The notes under the pieces were generated by a model. It was not told the origin of the DNA, ran no database searches, and saw only the letters and a program-made list of their open reading frames with translations. Below, piece after piece: positions 34,487-44,353 of a stretch of DNA of 64,000 nucleotides (positions within the stretch are counted from its first letter, which is position 1; the number at the start of each line of letters is the position of its first letter). The stretch is from Lachnospiraceae bacterium (GTDB taxonomy: Bacteria > Bacillota > Clostridia > Lachnospirales > Lachnospiraceae). A program made the position numbers and the translations under genes. Location: the NCBI GenBank assembly GCA_015056915.1, contig SVFK01000003.1, positions 124,001 through 188,000 of the forward strand. The letters are read 5' to 3'.

Positions 34487-35536
34487 CTAATTAAGTCTCA
34501 AATCCGTTTTAATCTGTTGAAATAAATTCGGAAGGGGCGCAATGATTTCCCTACCGTTTAAAGCTTTCAACACCCCGTTTTCTCCTTCGGGGAAGACTAT
34601 CTTGTAGGCATGTAAAAGCTGTGCTTCCAAGCGATATTTGTGTTTGAAGGCATCATTAATCCTGCGTACCCCATATTTATAATCTCCGATCAGAGCATGT
34701 CCTGTACTTGCCAAATGGGCACGAATCTGATGAGTACGTCCGGTAATCAGTTCTACCTCCAATAAAGTGTATTCTGTCGTTGTAGCCAGCGGATGATATG
34801 CTGTTTTAATGGGAACAGCATCCGTCCCCTTGCCTTTGTCAGGCACTTCCTTTAACAGTGTCACTTTGTTGGTTGTAGAATCTTTGTATAAGTATCCCTC
34901 CAAAAGCTTATCTTCCTTCAATGTACCGATGCAGATGGTCTGATAAAACTTCTGTATGGTGCGTTCCTTAATGACACGACTCAGTGCCTGTAAGCCTTCT
35001 AATGATTTCCCACACAATACGATTCCACTGGTGTTGCGGTCCAGCCTGTTGCAGACCGAAGGTCGGAAGGCATGTAATTCTTTGCTCATAAGTGCCTTGG
35101 TAGACAATAAATATCCTATCAGCCATTCATTTAAGGATATATCCTTAGCAGCCGCCTTCTGGGTCAATATTCCAGCCGGCTTATTTATTACAAGGATATG
35201 TGCATCCTCATATAATACTTCGATTCCCTTTAACGTTTGATAGGCTGTTTCGTATTGTGATATAGTGCTTCTATCCACCTGACCGGTCATATTGGAGCGT
35301 GCGTGCGTACTGTCTACACCGGAAAATTTGGCAAAGGTCGCCTCTGAAAAGAAAAAGCGGACCTCATCTCCCACAGCCAACATTTCCTTCCCCTCTGCCT
35401 TTTTACCATTTAGGGTTATGTTCTTCTTGCGCAGCATTTTATACAAAAAGCCGCTTCCGGCTTCGGGCAAATATTTTTTTAAAAATTTATCCAGGCGTTG
35501 TCCGGCCTGATTATTGCCGATAGTTACCGAATGCAT
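34487..35536 (-). CDS. RluA/RluD-family pseudouridine synthase
   Basis: This RNA pseudouridine synthase has 349 residues. An N-terminal S4 RNA-binding domain (GQRLDKFLKKYLPEAGSGFLYKML) precedes the catalytic domain with the aspartate in RLDRNTSGIVLCGK and the GRTHQIRAHLASTGH motif. Domain order fits the RluC/RluD group that modifies 23S rRNA; the exact position is not predictable. Confidence 0.9.
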   Translation of the reverse strand: MHSVTIGNNQAGQRLDKFLKKYLPEAGSGFLYKMLRKKNITLNGKKAEGKEMLAVGDEVRFFFSEATFAKFSGVDSTHARSNMTGQVDRSTISQYETAYQTLKGIEVLYEDAHILVINKPAGILTQKAAAKDISLNEWLIGYLLSTKALMSKELHAFRPSVCNRLDRNTSGIVLCGKSLEGLQALSRVIKERTIQKFYQTICIGTLKEDKLLEGYLYKDSTTNKVTLLKEVPDKGKGTDAVPIKTAYHPLATTTEYTLLEVELITGRTHQIRAHLASTGHALIGDYKYGVRRINDAFKHKYRLEAQLLHAYKIVFPEGENGVLKALNGREIIAPLPNLFQQIKTDLRLN

Positions 35537-35545
35537 GGGATTCTC

Positions 35546-36130
35546 CTATAACGATATATTCTTAATGGTAGCAATGATTCCTTCTGTAATAGCCTGTTCC
35601 TCAGGCAGCGCCTTCATTTGTTCCAAGCGCTCGGTATACTTTCTGATATTTGTAAATACCTTGATGGTGGTATCCTTAAAATTATCCTTTTTCAGCATAG
35701 AATCTAAATGCTTATAAAATGCCTGTTCATCAAATTTATCACTTTTCGTATAACCGCACAGAGTATTGCCTCTGACAGTAACATGATGCAGATTGAAATT
35801 CTTATCATAGGAGGTGAACACTACATCAAACATTCCCTCAAGAGTCTCGTTGTGCGCTTCTATACAGTCGGCATCTTCTGCCGAACAGCCCTTAAAGCGT
35901 AAAAACATAATCATATCCACCGTACTTTTACAAGCTGGAAGACACCCAAAAACAGCCACTACCGTCAGTAAATTTTCCCGACTGCCGGTATGAATCCAAC
36001 CGGCCACAAACAAGCTGATAGATATTGCAAAATACAGAATGGTGCGCAGGATCTCATAGCGTTTCTGCGTATTCAAATAATTGCGTTGACCTTTATAATT
36101 GTAAGTGGAAAACATTCGTATCAGTTTCAT
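35546..36130 (-). CDS. Membrane protein of unknown function
   Basis: The 194-residue product has two membrane helices near the start (about 30-47 and 54-70) and then a soluble domain (DVVFTSYDKNFNLHHVTVRGNTLCGYTKS) that I do not recognise. Its ATG overlaps the end of the short-chain dehydrogenase (ATGA), so the two are probably coexpressed. Confidence 0.7.
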   Translation of the reverse strand: MKLIRMFSTYNYKGQRNYLNTQKRYEILRTILYFAISISLFVAGWIHTGSRENLLTVVAVFGCLPACKSTVDMIMFLRFKGCSAEDADCIEAHNETLEGMFDVVFTSYDKNFNLHHVTVRGNTLCGYTKSDKFDEQAFYKHLDSMLKKDNFKDTTIKVFTNIRKYTERLEQMKALPEEQAITEGIIATIKNISL

Positions 36131-36903
36131 ATTTTTTCTCTTTTCTTCAAAAATGTCATCATTTGTAAAAACATATCATGCGGAAGTATCTTGGTGCTTA
36201 CTTCAAACAGCTGCATGGGAAGGCTACATACGGACATCGTACGCTTGTGGTAGGAATCGCGTAAAGCCTTTGCCACTACTCTGTCAGCCTTCACCATAGT
36301 ATACTTCTTAACAACAAGTGTCGTACCATTTTTCTCTGCAATATCAAAGAACGGGGTATCTACCGGACCGGGGCAGACACTTGTCACATAGATTCCATGC
36401 TCTCGTAATTCCTCCCCTAAGGCTCTTGAGAAGCTCAAAACATAGGATTTGGTCGCCGCATATACTGCAAAATCAGTCTGTGGTAAAAACGCTGCACTGG
36501 ATGCCATCTGAATAATGCGGCTTCCACGTCGCATATAAGGAATCAGGCGGTGGGTAATATTGGTAAGTGCCTCACAATTCAAGTGAACCATTCCAAGCAT
36601 CCCCTCTCTGTCCTGATTTTGAAAGGCACCCATCAAGCCGTAACCGGCACAGTTAATCAGCATACGAACAACTGCCTTATTCTCCTGAAGGGTATCCTCC
36701 AAACGCTCTAACTGAGCATCCTTTGTAATATCCATGGAAAGAATGCGTGTCTTGTGCTGCAGCCTGTCTGCAACTATATTTAATTTCTCACGATTGCGGG
36801 CAATCAGCCAAAATTCATCAATATTAGTAAAATATTCATCCAACTGATAGGCAAATTCCTCGCCGATACCGGAGGATGCACCGGTGATAATGATTACATT
36901 CAT
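36127..36903 (-). CDS. Short-chain dehydrogenase/reductase
   Basis: This NAD(P)-dependent oxidoreductase has 258 residues, with the cofactor motif TGASSGIGEEFA, NCAGYG and the catalytic YxxxK in YAATKSYVLSF. A basic residue pattern after the first strand (ARNREKLN) suggests NADP. The C-terminal tail is hydrophobic and basic, so membrane association is possible. Substrate unknown. Confidence 0.88.
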   Translation of the reverse strand: MNVIIITGASSGIGEEFAYQLDEYFTNIDEFWLIARNREKLNIVADRLQHKTRILSMDITKDAQLERLEDTLQENKAVVRMLINCAGYGLMGAFQNQDREGMLGMVHLNCEALTNITHRLIPYMRRGSRIIQMASSAAFLPQTDFAVYAATKSYVLSFSRALGEELREHGIYVTSVCPGPVDTPFFDIAEKNGTTLVVKKYTMVKADRVVAKALRDSYHKRTMSVCSLPMQLFEVSTKILPHDMFLQMMTFLKKREKI

Positions 36904-36918
36904 GTGGTCTGTTCCTTT

Positions 36919-38850
36919 CTATGCTTTTTTCTTGTGCACATTTCGAATGGTCTTCTTTTTGTGCATCTTTCCAGTTGAAGCATTGGAACCGGGAGCTTTA
37001 CGTCCTCCGTAGGATTTATGTTCTCTGGAGGCTCTGCGTTCTCCTGCAAGCTTTCTGGGACGAATCAGACATTTTTTATCAAATCCGATCAAATCCGTAC
37101 GTCCTGCCGTTGTCAATGCTTCATATACCAAATCATAATTCTTGGGATTGCGGTATTGTATCAGAGCTCGCTGCATGGCTTTCTCATGCGGATTGCGGCA
37201 GACATACACAGGCTTCATATCTCTGGGGTCCAGACCGGTATAGTACATTACGGTGGACATGGTAGAGGGTGTGGGATAAAAATCCTGAACCTGCTCCGGC
37301 ATATAGCCCAGATCTCGCAAATATTCTGCCAGCTCAATAGCTTCCTTCAAGGTAGAACCGGGGTGCGAAGACATCAGATACGGCACTAAAAACTGATTCT
37401 TACCAAGCTGTGCATTTAATTTTTTATATTTCGCCACAAAACGCTCATACACTGCATTTTCAGGCTTGCCCAAACGCTGTAGCACCACATCGGATATATG
37501 CTCCGGTGCTACCTTTAGCTGTCCGCTGACATGATGCTCGACCAATTCTCTGAAAAAGGTGTCATCAGGATCTGCCAACAGATAATCAAATCGGATACCG
37601 GAACGGATAAACACCTTTTTGACACCGGGTAAGGCCCGCAGCTTCCTAAGCAGGGCTAAATAATCCGAGTGGTCCGCTTTCATATTAGGACAGGGCTTTG
37701 GAAATAAGCATTGCCTGTTTTTACATACGCCCTTCGTCATCTGCTTTTGGCAGGAGGGCTGGCGAAAATTCGCCGTAGGTCCGCCGACATCATGGATATA
37801 GCCCTTAAAATCGGGTTCCTTTGTCAATAGCTGAGCTTCTTTGATAATAGAATCATGACTTCTGACCTGAATCGTTCGCCCCTGATGAAAGGTTAATGCA
37901 CAAAAGCTACAGCCTCCAAAACAGCCACGATTACTGATTAAGGAATATTTTATTTCTGAAATCGCCGGAATACCGCCTTTTTCCTCATAGGAGGGGTGAT
38001 AGGTTCGCATATAAGGTAAATCATACACGGCATCCATTTCCTCTGTAGAAAGAGGTGGTTGCGGCGGATTCTGTACCACAAACACATTGTTGGGATATGG
38101 CTCCACCAGTGGCTTGCCGGTGCAAAAATCGGTATTGGCATACTGAACGGCAAAGCTCTCAGCGTATTTGCGCTTTTCAATCTTCATCTCCTCGTAGGAA
38201 GGAAGGGTTGCTGCCTGATAGATTCCTGAAATATCCTTTGTTTTGTATACAGTTCCTTTTATAAAGGTTATGTCCTTTACTGCAATACCGGCTGCCAGTG
38301 CATCTGCTATTTCCACGATGGACTTTTCACCCATTCCGTAGGAAATCAAGTCTGCCTGACTATCCAAAAGGATAGAGCGCTTGAAGGAATCTGTCCAATA
38401 ATCGTAATGCGCCATTCTCCGCAGGCTGGCTTCTATTCCACCGATAATAATAGGGATATCCCGGTAATTTTTGCGAATCAGATTACCATAAACTACCGTT
38501 GCATGGTCCGGGCGCTTTCCCATCTCTCCACCGGGGGAATATGCATCTGTACTACGCCTTTTCTTAGATACAGAATAGTGGTTTACGCAGCTGTCCATAT
38601 TTCCTGCGGAAACCAGAAAACCCAGACGTGGACGACCAAGAATGGTTACACTCTTATCATCCTTCCAGTCCGGCTGTGAGATAATCCCTACACTGTAGCC
38701 ATGAGCCTCCAGAATACGACTGATAATAGCATGTCCGAAGGAAGGATGATCCACATAAGCATCACCAATGATATATACAAAGTCAAGCTGTTCTATTCCC
38801 CTCTCCCTCATATCTGCCGGAGAAATGGGTAAAAAAGAATGTTGCGACAT
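36919..38850 (-). CDS. YgiQ family radical SAM protein
   Basis: This is a large radical-SAM enzyme of unknown substrate (UPF0313). The 643-residue product has the N-terminal [13 protein letters not shown] and [20 protein letters not shown] typical of YgiQ, the cluster motif [18 protein letters not shown], and [12 protein letters not shown]. The last 50 residues are very basic. ATG 38850 follows AAAGGAGC. Confidence 0.93.
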   Translation of the reverse strand: MSQHSFLPISPADMRERGIEQLDFVYIIGDAYVDHPSFGHAIISRILEAHGYSVGIISQPDWKDDKSVTILGRPRLGFLVSAGNMDSCVNHYSVSKKRRSTDAYSPGGEMGKRPDHATVVYGNLIRKNYRDIPIIIGGIEASLRRMAHYDYWTDSFKRSILLDSQADLISYGMGEKSIVEIADALAAGIAVKDITFIKGTVYKTKDISGIYQAATLPSYEEMKIEKRKYAESFAVQYANTDFCTGKPLVEPYPNNVFVVQNPPQPPLSTEEMDAVYDLPYMRTYHPSYEEKGGIPAISEIKYSLISNRGCFGGCSFCALTFHQGRTIQVRSHDSIIKEAQLLTKEPDFKGYIHDVGGPTANFRQPSCQKQMTKGVCKNRQCLFPKPCPNMKADHSDYLALLRKLRALPGVKKVFIRSGIRFDYLLADPDDTFFRELVEHHVSGQLKVAPEHISDVVLQRLGKPENAVYERFVAKYKKLNAQLGKNQFLVPYLMSSHPGSTLKEAIELAEYLRDLGYMPEQVQDFYPTPSTMSTVMYYTGLDPRDMKPVYVCRNPHEKAMQRALIQYRNPKNYDLVYEALTTAGRTDLIGFDKKCLIRPRKLAGERRASREHKSYGGRKAPGSNASTGKMHKKKTIRNVHKKKA

Positions 38851-38860
38851 AAATGCTCCT

Positions 38861-39514
38861 TTAAAAATCAAAATAATCTTCTATATAGTAATCTGCAAGC
38901 TCTTGCTTCGCTTCTCGATCATGGATAGAATATGCATCTTCTACGGCACAGACCTCCATGCCGGCATTTTTGCCTGCCATAATACCCGGAATAATATCTT
39001 CAAACACCAGACATTTGGCCGGTTCCACCTGAAGTGTTTGCGCCACCGCCAGATAAATATCCGGGGCGGGCTTCCCGTGTGCTACATCACAGCCGGTCAT
39101 AATGCAGGAAAAGAAATCATGTAAGTTGTGTACTGCTGCAATATTTTCTACGAGCTCTCTGGAATTGCTGGTAGCAATGCCAAGCTTGATACCACGCTCC
39201 CTGCAGACTGCAAGGAATTCCGGAATTCCGGGCTTTAAAGGGACCTCATTTAAGTATTTATCCCAAGCCATTTCATTCCAGTCCTTTTTCATCTGTTCGA
39301 TGGAGTCCGGTATCTGAAAGTTTTCTTTAAAATAAACAGCCGTCTCGCTAAAGCTCATGCCTTCGATTTGCGCCTGCAAATTCTCCGGTAGAGGAATACC
39401 AAAACGTCCCAAATATTCAATATCGATTTCCCGCCACATCCACATGGAATCCACCAGCGAGCCGTCTAAGTCAAAAATAACCGCTTCCTTGTCCTGTAGC
39501 ATTTGTTTCTTCAT
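38861..39514 (-). CDS. HAD family phosphatase
   Basis: A haloacid-dehalogenase-type phosphatase of 217 residues, with motif [13 protein letters not shown], motif [14 protein letters not shown], a lysine ([10 protein letters not shown]) and motif [19 protein letters not shown]. The helical cap between motifs I and II places it in the beta-phosphoglucomutase/phosphatase group. Its start lies 44 nt inside the end of the pseudouridine synthase gene. Confidence 0.88.
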   Translation of the reverse strand: MKKQMLQDKEAVIFDLDGSLVDSMWMWREIDIEYLGRFGIPLPENLQAQIEGMSFSETAVYFKENFQIPDSIEQMKKDWNEMAWDKYLNEVPLKPGIPEFLAVCRERGIKLGIATSNSRELVENIAAVHNLHDFFSCIMTGCDVAHGKPAPDIYLAVAQTLQVEPAKCLVFEDIIPGIMAGKNAGMEVCAVEDAYSIHDREAKQELADYYIEDYFDF

Positions 39515-40202
39515 GTATCAGTTCCACCTCCTGTGGTGTCAATTCTCTGCTTTCTCCCGGTGCAAGCTTTTCATCTAAAGTAAGTGCACCAAAGCTGATT
39601 CTCTTAAGGTGAGTCACCTCATTATCTACTGCCTTAAGCATGCGTTTCACCTGATGAAAACGACCTTCCTGTATAGTCAGTAATATATGATAATCATCCT
39701 GTACCTGAACCATGGCAGGGGCAGTAGGCTTCTCATCACCAATATCCACACCTATTTCCAGTTTGTTTATCGCCTCTTCTGAAAGCTTCTCTTTAATAGT
39801 TACCAGATAGGTCTTGTTTACATGTTTTTTGGGAGAAAGCATATCGTGTGCCATTTCTCCGTCGTTCGTCAGTAAAAGCAGGCCTTCCGTATCCTTGTCC
39901 AGTCTTCCCACCGGAAACAAATCAGCTTTTCTGGGAGAATCAATGATATCCACCACTGTTTTAGCTGTATTATCCTGTGTGGCAGACACTACTCCCTGTG
40001 GCTTATTCAGCATATAGTAAACATATCTTTGATATTGCAGGGTGTTTCCACGAAAGGTAATGATATCCTTCGTCTCATCCACCTTTTGCTCCGGTTTTGT
40101 GGCAAGCTCTCCATTCACCTTGATCAGCTTCTGACGAATATAGGTTTTTACCTGACTGCGCGAACCAATATTTAATTCAGACAAATATTTATCAAGACGC
40201 AT
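39471..40202 (-). CDS. RsuA-family pseudouridine synthase
   Basis: The 243-residue product has an N-terminal S4 domain (MRLDKYLSELNIGSRSQVKTYI) and catalytic core YYMLNKPQGVVSAT, GRLDKDTEGLLLLTNDG (active aspartate) and EGRFHQVKRML. It should modify 16S or 23S rRNA. The last 44 nt overlap the HAD gene, a strong coupling. Confidence 0.9.
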   Translation of the reverse strand: MRLDKYLSELNIGSRSQVKTYIRQKLIKVNGELATKPEQKVDETKDIITFRGNTLQYQRYVYYMLNKPQGVVSATQDNTAKTVVDIIDSPRKADLFPVGRLDKDTEGLLLLTNDGEMAHDMLSPKKHVNKTYLVTIKEKLSEEAINKLEIGVDIGDEKPTAPAMVQVQDDYHILLTIQEGRFHQVKRMLKAVDNEVTHLKRISFGALTLDEKLAPGESRELTPQEVELIHEETNATGQGSGYF

Positions 40203-40268
40203 GACTACCTCGTTCTATTTCTAATTTCCATTTGCATTTCATATATTTTAAAGACAAAAATAAGGTGT

Positions 40269-41195
40269 GTGAAGATTATCAAAATAATATATACCTTAAG
40301 CTTTCTTATTCTTACCTTTTGTATTTTAACACATTCTGAGTTAAGTCTCTACTATGCATTTATGGGTTTGGAGTTATGGTTTGAGAAAATGATACCGACA
40401 CTCCTTCCCTTTATGATTATCTCGGGAATCATGATACGCCTGCAGCTTACGGAAAGCTTTACCAGCCTTGCGTATCCTGTGATAAGACCCTTGTTTCATG
40501 TGTCCCGCAATGCTGCATATGCTATACTCATGGGATATTTATGTGGTTTCCCAATGGGTGCTAAAACCATAGCTGACCTCTATTCCCGAAATATGATTAC
40601 GAGACGAGAGGCAGAATTCCTATTGGCCTTCTGCAATAATATCGGTCCGGTATATTTTATCGGTTTTGTTATTCCGCTGCTTCAAAGACAGCTATTAGTG
40701 CCATACCTTATAGGAATGTATGGGATACCGTTATTATATGGACTTATCTTACGCTATACCTTTTACCGTGATATTTCAATTAAATCAACCTTATCAGAGT
40801 CTGTAAAGATAGCCCCAAATTCTTCCTTGCTCACTGTCATTGATGAGTCTATTATCTCCTCAATACAAAGTATCCTGAGTCTTGGAGGATATATGATTCT
40901 CTTTAATCTGTTGAATCTGCTTCCACATGTTTTTCTAGGAAAGCAACCGCTGATACTGGCCCCTTTGTTTGAAATCAGCGGCGGATTAAATTTATTACAG
41001 CATCATGCGCCTCTGTATACGCTTCTGCTGCTTCCCTTTGGCGGATTGTCCTGTATTGCCCAGACTAATAGTTGTATCAAGAATACAGACCTTTCCATCG
41101 CGGATTATACCTTTCACAAAATCCTGTTACTGTTCCTTACCGCACTATATTATTTATTGTGGTTTTGTTTCTTCAGAGCCTCTTTCATGCGCTGA
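40269..41195 (+). CDS. YlbJ-like nucleoside-recognition/sporulation membrane protein
   Basis: The 308-residue product has about eight membrane helices with FEKMIPTLLPFMIISGIMI, GYLCGFPMGAKTIADLY, FCNNIGPVYFIGFV and LLPFGGLSCIAQTNS, the pattern of YlbJ, a sporulation integral membrane protein with Gate domains. It begins with GTG 40269 after a weak AAGG site. It stands alone on the plus strand and its 3' end overlaps the converging amidase gene by 46 nt. Confidence 0.8.
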   Translation: MKIIKIIYTLSFLILTFCILTHSELSLYYAFMGLELWFEKMIPTLLPFMIISGIMIRLQLTESFTSLAYPVIRPLFHVSRNAAYAILMGYLCGFPMGAKTIADLYSRNMITRREAEFLLAFCNNIGPVYFIGFVIPLLQRQLLVPYLIGMYGIPLLYGLILRYTFYRDISIKSTLSESVKIAPNSSLLTVIDESIISSIQSILSLGGYMILFNLLNLLPHVFLGKQPLILAPLFEISGGLNLLQHHAPLYTLLLLPFGGLSCIAQTNSCIKNTDLSIADYTFHKILLLFLTALYYLLWFCFFRASFMR

Positions 41196-42562
41196 CGTCT
41201 GCGCTTAAGGCGTCTACGGTAGCTGATTGTCTGCGAAATCAATACAATGCCAAACAGAAGCACCACAAATACCAGGCAGATTTTCAAAAAGTCAAGAATG
41301 CTAACCGCATCTTCCTTCTCAGTAATCTCTCCGATACCTGCAGGCACAAAGGTGGTGGTTCCGATAGTGTGACGGTCACGTTCCACAATTGTGGAATTCT
41401 CTTCCGGTAAAGTCTCCTCAATCTCCGGTTCGCCGTAATGGAAGGTTTGCAAAAATGGAATAGCATTACTTTCTGTGTACAAATCAGCCAGATTGTATGC
41501 CCTGACTATAATCTCCGGTGTTGTACCTGATTCTGCCTGAACAAACAGGCTGAAAGTATCAGCATATGTTTCCTCTAACACATCTAATTGCGGCCATGGT
41601 TTCAGGGGAGAGTAGATAGTGCCCCCATCCATGCTGTAAGTATAATATAGCAATGGACTGTCATAATCGGCTGCAGTTATCTGTATCTCTATCTCTCCGG
41701 TATCATAATCTGCATTTACCATTTCAATCATGCATACGTCCGGTGAGGTCTCATCTCGCAGGGTGCTCTGTACGCGACTGTGCTCATCAGCAGAAGGTAA
41801 TTGCTCCTGTTCCTGACTGTAATCAATGCCAAGGCTACTGCTGGACAAACCAAAATACTTTGCAACGGCTCTGGCATCAGCCTGACCAAAGGCAATCCAA
41901 TCCTCTTGCGTATCACAAAAAGGAATATCTCTTTCTTCATCCACATGACAATGCTCAATGATAACTGCCGGCACGTTTCTTTCCACGGACTCTCTGATAA
42001 TTCCATAATAATCCAAGCCATTATCGTTCAGTCTGGTCTTGATTCCCCGTAAAAAGAGCCCCCTCTCTTCCATTTCCAGCATCTGCATATGACCAAACTG
42101 ATAACCGTAGGCATTGTAAGGCGGCTGATTAGATATCCATACCTCCGAGCCGAACAAGGTGTGATGCTCTGAGGCATTATAATGAATGCTAAACATAAAA
42201 TCTGCATCTACGCTCTCTGCAAATACAGCGCGTTCTTCTAAAGACATATCCCTGTCATCATTTCTTGTCATATATACTTCTACATTATCGAATTGTATCA
42301 ATTCATCATACATGGCCTGCGCACTGATTAAGGTCATGATTTTCTCAGGATATTCACCGGCTATGGTCCCTTCATTTGCACCGCCATGTCCCGGATCAAT
42401 AACAATAACCAGCTTATCCCCTACATCCTGAATTCGGGGAGCCGCCTGTGCCACAGAAGCTGTGCATAGCCATAAAAGCACCAATAGTGTCATACATATG
42501 ACAACTCTTACTGCCTTGATTCGATTTATTGTATGATGCATTTCTTGTAATCTATATACCAT
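41150..42562 (-). CDS. N-acetylmuramoyl-L-alanine amidase, membrane-anchored
   Basis: This zinc amidase cleaves the peptide from the peptidoglycan glycan. The 470-residue product has an N-terminal membrane segment (about 17-38), then an Amidase_3 domain starting VIVIDPGHGGANEGT (zinc histidine), with SIHYNASEH and a PAVIIEHCHVDEE segment holding the later ligands. A long linker follows, then a C-terminal helix (DFLKICLVFVVLLFGIVLI) and a basic tail. Two anchors are unusual for amidases. The last 46 nt overlap the converging ylbJ-like gene. Confidence 0.85.
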   Translation of the reverse strand: MVYRLQEMHHTINRIKAVRVVICMTLLVLLWLCTASVAQAAPRIQDVGDKLVIVIDPGHGGANEGTIAGEYPEKIMTLISAQAMYDELIQFDNVEVYMTRNDDRDMSLEERAVFAESVDADFMFSIHYNASEHHTLFGSEVWISNQPPYNAYGYQFGHMQMLEMEERGLFLRGIKTRLNDNGLDYYGIIRESVERNVPAVIIEHCHVDEERDIPFCDTQEDWIAFGQADARAVAKYFGLSSSSLGIDYSQEQEQLPSADEHSRVQSTLRDETSPDVCMIEMVNADYDTGEIEIQITAADYDSPLLYYTYSMDGGTIYSPLKPWPQLDVLEETYADTFSLFVQAESGTTPEIIVRAYNLADLYTESNAIPFLQTFHYGEPEIEETLPEENSTIVERDRHTIGTTTFVPAGIGEITEKEDAVSILDFLKICLVFVVLLFGIVLISQTISYRRRLKRRRQRMKEALKKQNHNK

Positions 42563-42598
42563 TTACATTCCCTATTCGCACTATTTTCTTATAACAAG

Positions 42599-42623
42599 AA
42601 CCAGCTTTCATATGAAAACTGGT
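42599..42623 (-). terminator. Possible terminator after the coiled-coil gene
   Basis: ACCAG pairs with CTGGT around an inner self-complementary TTTCATATGAAA; the following minus-strand sequence is only moderately T-rich (TTCTTGTT). It would separate the CoaD-side operon from the amidase. Confidence 0.4.
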
Positions 42624-42652
42624 CCCCCGGATATTTTTGTTTTATTAGAGTA

Positions 42653-43252
42653 TCAATCAATATCATCTGAATTATCGTCTTCATCTGCCACGCCGGTTAC
42701 TTCATCCTCTAAATCTTCAGGGTGAAGCTCATTGCGATTGGATTGAATAATATCCCGATACTGGTTCAAGGAACCAATCAGGCTATCATAATTGCTCACA
42801 GCAGATTGTGTTGAAGAGGTAATAATATTTTCAAGATGAGACAAAACATCGTCCATATACTGCATTGCGGCTGCTCGCAGACTGTTGGCTTCAATAGTAG
42901 CATTATCCAATATCTCCTGAGCCTGTCTGCTTGCCATGGTAACCACTTCATTGGCTTGAGCATATGCCTGCTGCATAATCTCATGCTCGTTAATCAGCTC
43001 ATTGGTATGGATGGTCGCCTCATTAATCAAGGCTTCTGCCTTTTCGCGAGCATCATTTAAAATAGCTTCTTTATTGCTGATAATCTTCTGATAACGCTTG
43101 ATTTCATCAGGAGTCTTCATACGAAGCTCACGTAAAAGCTCATCAATTTCGTCCTTATTAACGATAATCTCCGTATTAGACATAAATTTGGGCTTACAGC
43201 TCTCAATATACTCTTCAATTTCATCAATTAACTGTTCTATTCTGCTGCTCAT
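42653..43252 (-). CDS. Coiled-coil protein, DivIVA/ATPase-like, unknown
   Basis: The 199-residue product is almost wholly helical and charged, with heptad character from about 50 to 165 (AREKAEALINEATIHTNEL, ASRQAQEILDNATIEANSL), and a very acidic tail. It resembles DivIVA-like scaffolds or ATPase stalk proteins in composition. It lies 9 nt after coaD, a linkage frequent in Lachnospiraceae. Function unknown. Confidence 0.75.
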   Translation of the reverse strand: MSSRIEQLIDEIEEYIESCKPKFMSNTEIIVNKDEIDELLRELRMKTPDEIKRYQKIISNKEAILNDAREKAEALINEATIHTNELINEHEIMQQAYAQANEVVTMASRQAQEILDNATIEANSLRAAAMQYMDDVLSHLENIITSSTQSAVSNYDSLIGSLNQYRDIIQSNRNELHPEDLEDEVTGVADEDDNSDDID

Positions 43253-43261
43253 AATATCTCC

Positions 43262-43756
43262 TTATGCTTGACGTTTCAGATTGATCTTCTCACGAACCAA
43301 AGCTTCCACAAAATCAGGTACGCACTGACTGATATCACCATCAAAATTGGCAATCTCCTTTACACTTGAGGAACTCAGATATGCATATTCTAAGCTTGTA
43401 GTTAAAAACACCGTGTCCAACTCACCATTAGACAATTTGCTGTTAATCTGTGCCATTTGCAGCTCGTACTCAAAATCAGTGATTGCTCGCAAGCCTCTGA
43501 CAGCCACATGAATATCATTCTGAGCTGCATAATTAATCAGTAAACCGCTAAAGCTATCCACCTGAACATTCGGAAGATCTTTTGTTGCTTCTTTTAGTAT
43601 CTTAACACGTTCCTCCACAGAAAACAACGGTGTCTTTTCTTTATTATTAAGAACACTTACAATTAATACATCAAAAATCTCCGAAGCACGTCTGATAATA
43701 TCCAGATGTCCGTAAGTGACCGGGTCAAAACTACCGGGATATACTGCTTTTTTCAT
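43262..43756 (-). CDS. coaD: Phosphopantetheine adenylyltransferase
   Basis: This enzyme makes dephospho-CoA from phosphopantetheine and ATP. The 164-residue product has the nucleotidyltransferase start [21 protein letters not shown] (with the TxGH motif), [16 protein letters not shown] and [14 protein letters not shown] 43756 is preferred over 43768 because the former follows GGAGAAG and gives the family length. It follows rsmD by 18 nt, a conserved pair. Confidence 0.96.
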   Translation of the reverse strand: MKKAVYPGSFDPVTYGHLDIIRRASEIFDVLIVSVLNNKEKTPLFSVEERVKILKEATKDLPNVQVDSFSGLLINYAAQNDIHVAVRGLRAITDFEYELQMAQINSKLSNGELDTVFLTTSLEYAYLSSSSVKEIANFDGDISQCVPDFVEALVREKINLKRQA

Positions 43757-43774
43757 AATCTTCTCCATATCAAA

Positions 43775-44323
43775 TTATTTTTTACGGATAAATACATGTT
43801 TGTTGGTTTTATATTTCTTTTCCTTCTGAATTGCAAAACCCAAATCGTCCAAATAGGTAAAATCTGTATCAAGAGAAGACTCCACGATAATTAAAGTATC
43901 TTCTGATACATATTTCGCAGAATGTAGTTGTTCCAATACTCGCCGCTCATGTTCCTGTCCATAAGGCGGATCCATAAAAATCACATCTGCCTGTGTTTCA
44001 TAAATACCGGACAGACCTGCACACGCATCCTGCTTTAATACTATAGCACGGTCTGTGAATTTCGTAAATGCCAGATTTTCCTCAATACACGCAACTGCCT
44101 TAGGTGCATTCTCAATAAAATATGCTTTTCTGGCACCGCGGCTTAAGGCTTCAATTCCGATTCCGCCGCTTCCACTGAAAACATCCACAAATACGCAATC
44201 GGGAATATAAGCCTGCAGCATATTGAACAGTGTTTCCTTAATACGATCTGTTGTAGGTCTGGTATCTTTCCCCTCTGGGGTCTTTAGTGGAAGACTTCTT
44301 GCCGTACCTGCAATTACTCTCAT
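43775..44323 (-). CDS. rsmD: 16S rRNA (guanine966-N2)-methyltransferase
   Basis: This SAM-dependent methyltransferase modifies G966 of 16S rRNA. The 182-residue product begins MRVIAGTARSLPLKTPEGKD, with RPTTDRIKETLFNML, the SAM loop FVDVFSGSGGIGIEALSRGA and the catalytic DPPY (FMDPPYGQ). Length is standard and coaD follows. Confidence 0.95.
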   Translation of the reverse strand: MRVIAGTARSLPLKTPEGKDTRPTTDRIKETLFNMLQAYIPDCVFVDVFSGSGGIGIEALSRGARKAYFIENAPKAVACIEENLAFTKFTDRAIVLKQDACAGLSGIYETQADVIFMDPPYGQEHERRVLEQLHSAKYVSEDTLIIVESSLDTDFTYLDDLGFAIQKEKKYKTNKHVFIRKK

Positions 44324-44353
44324 AGAATATTCCTTTCTGCTATCACATGTAAT

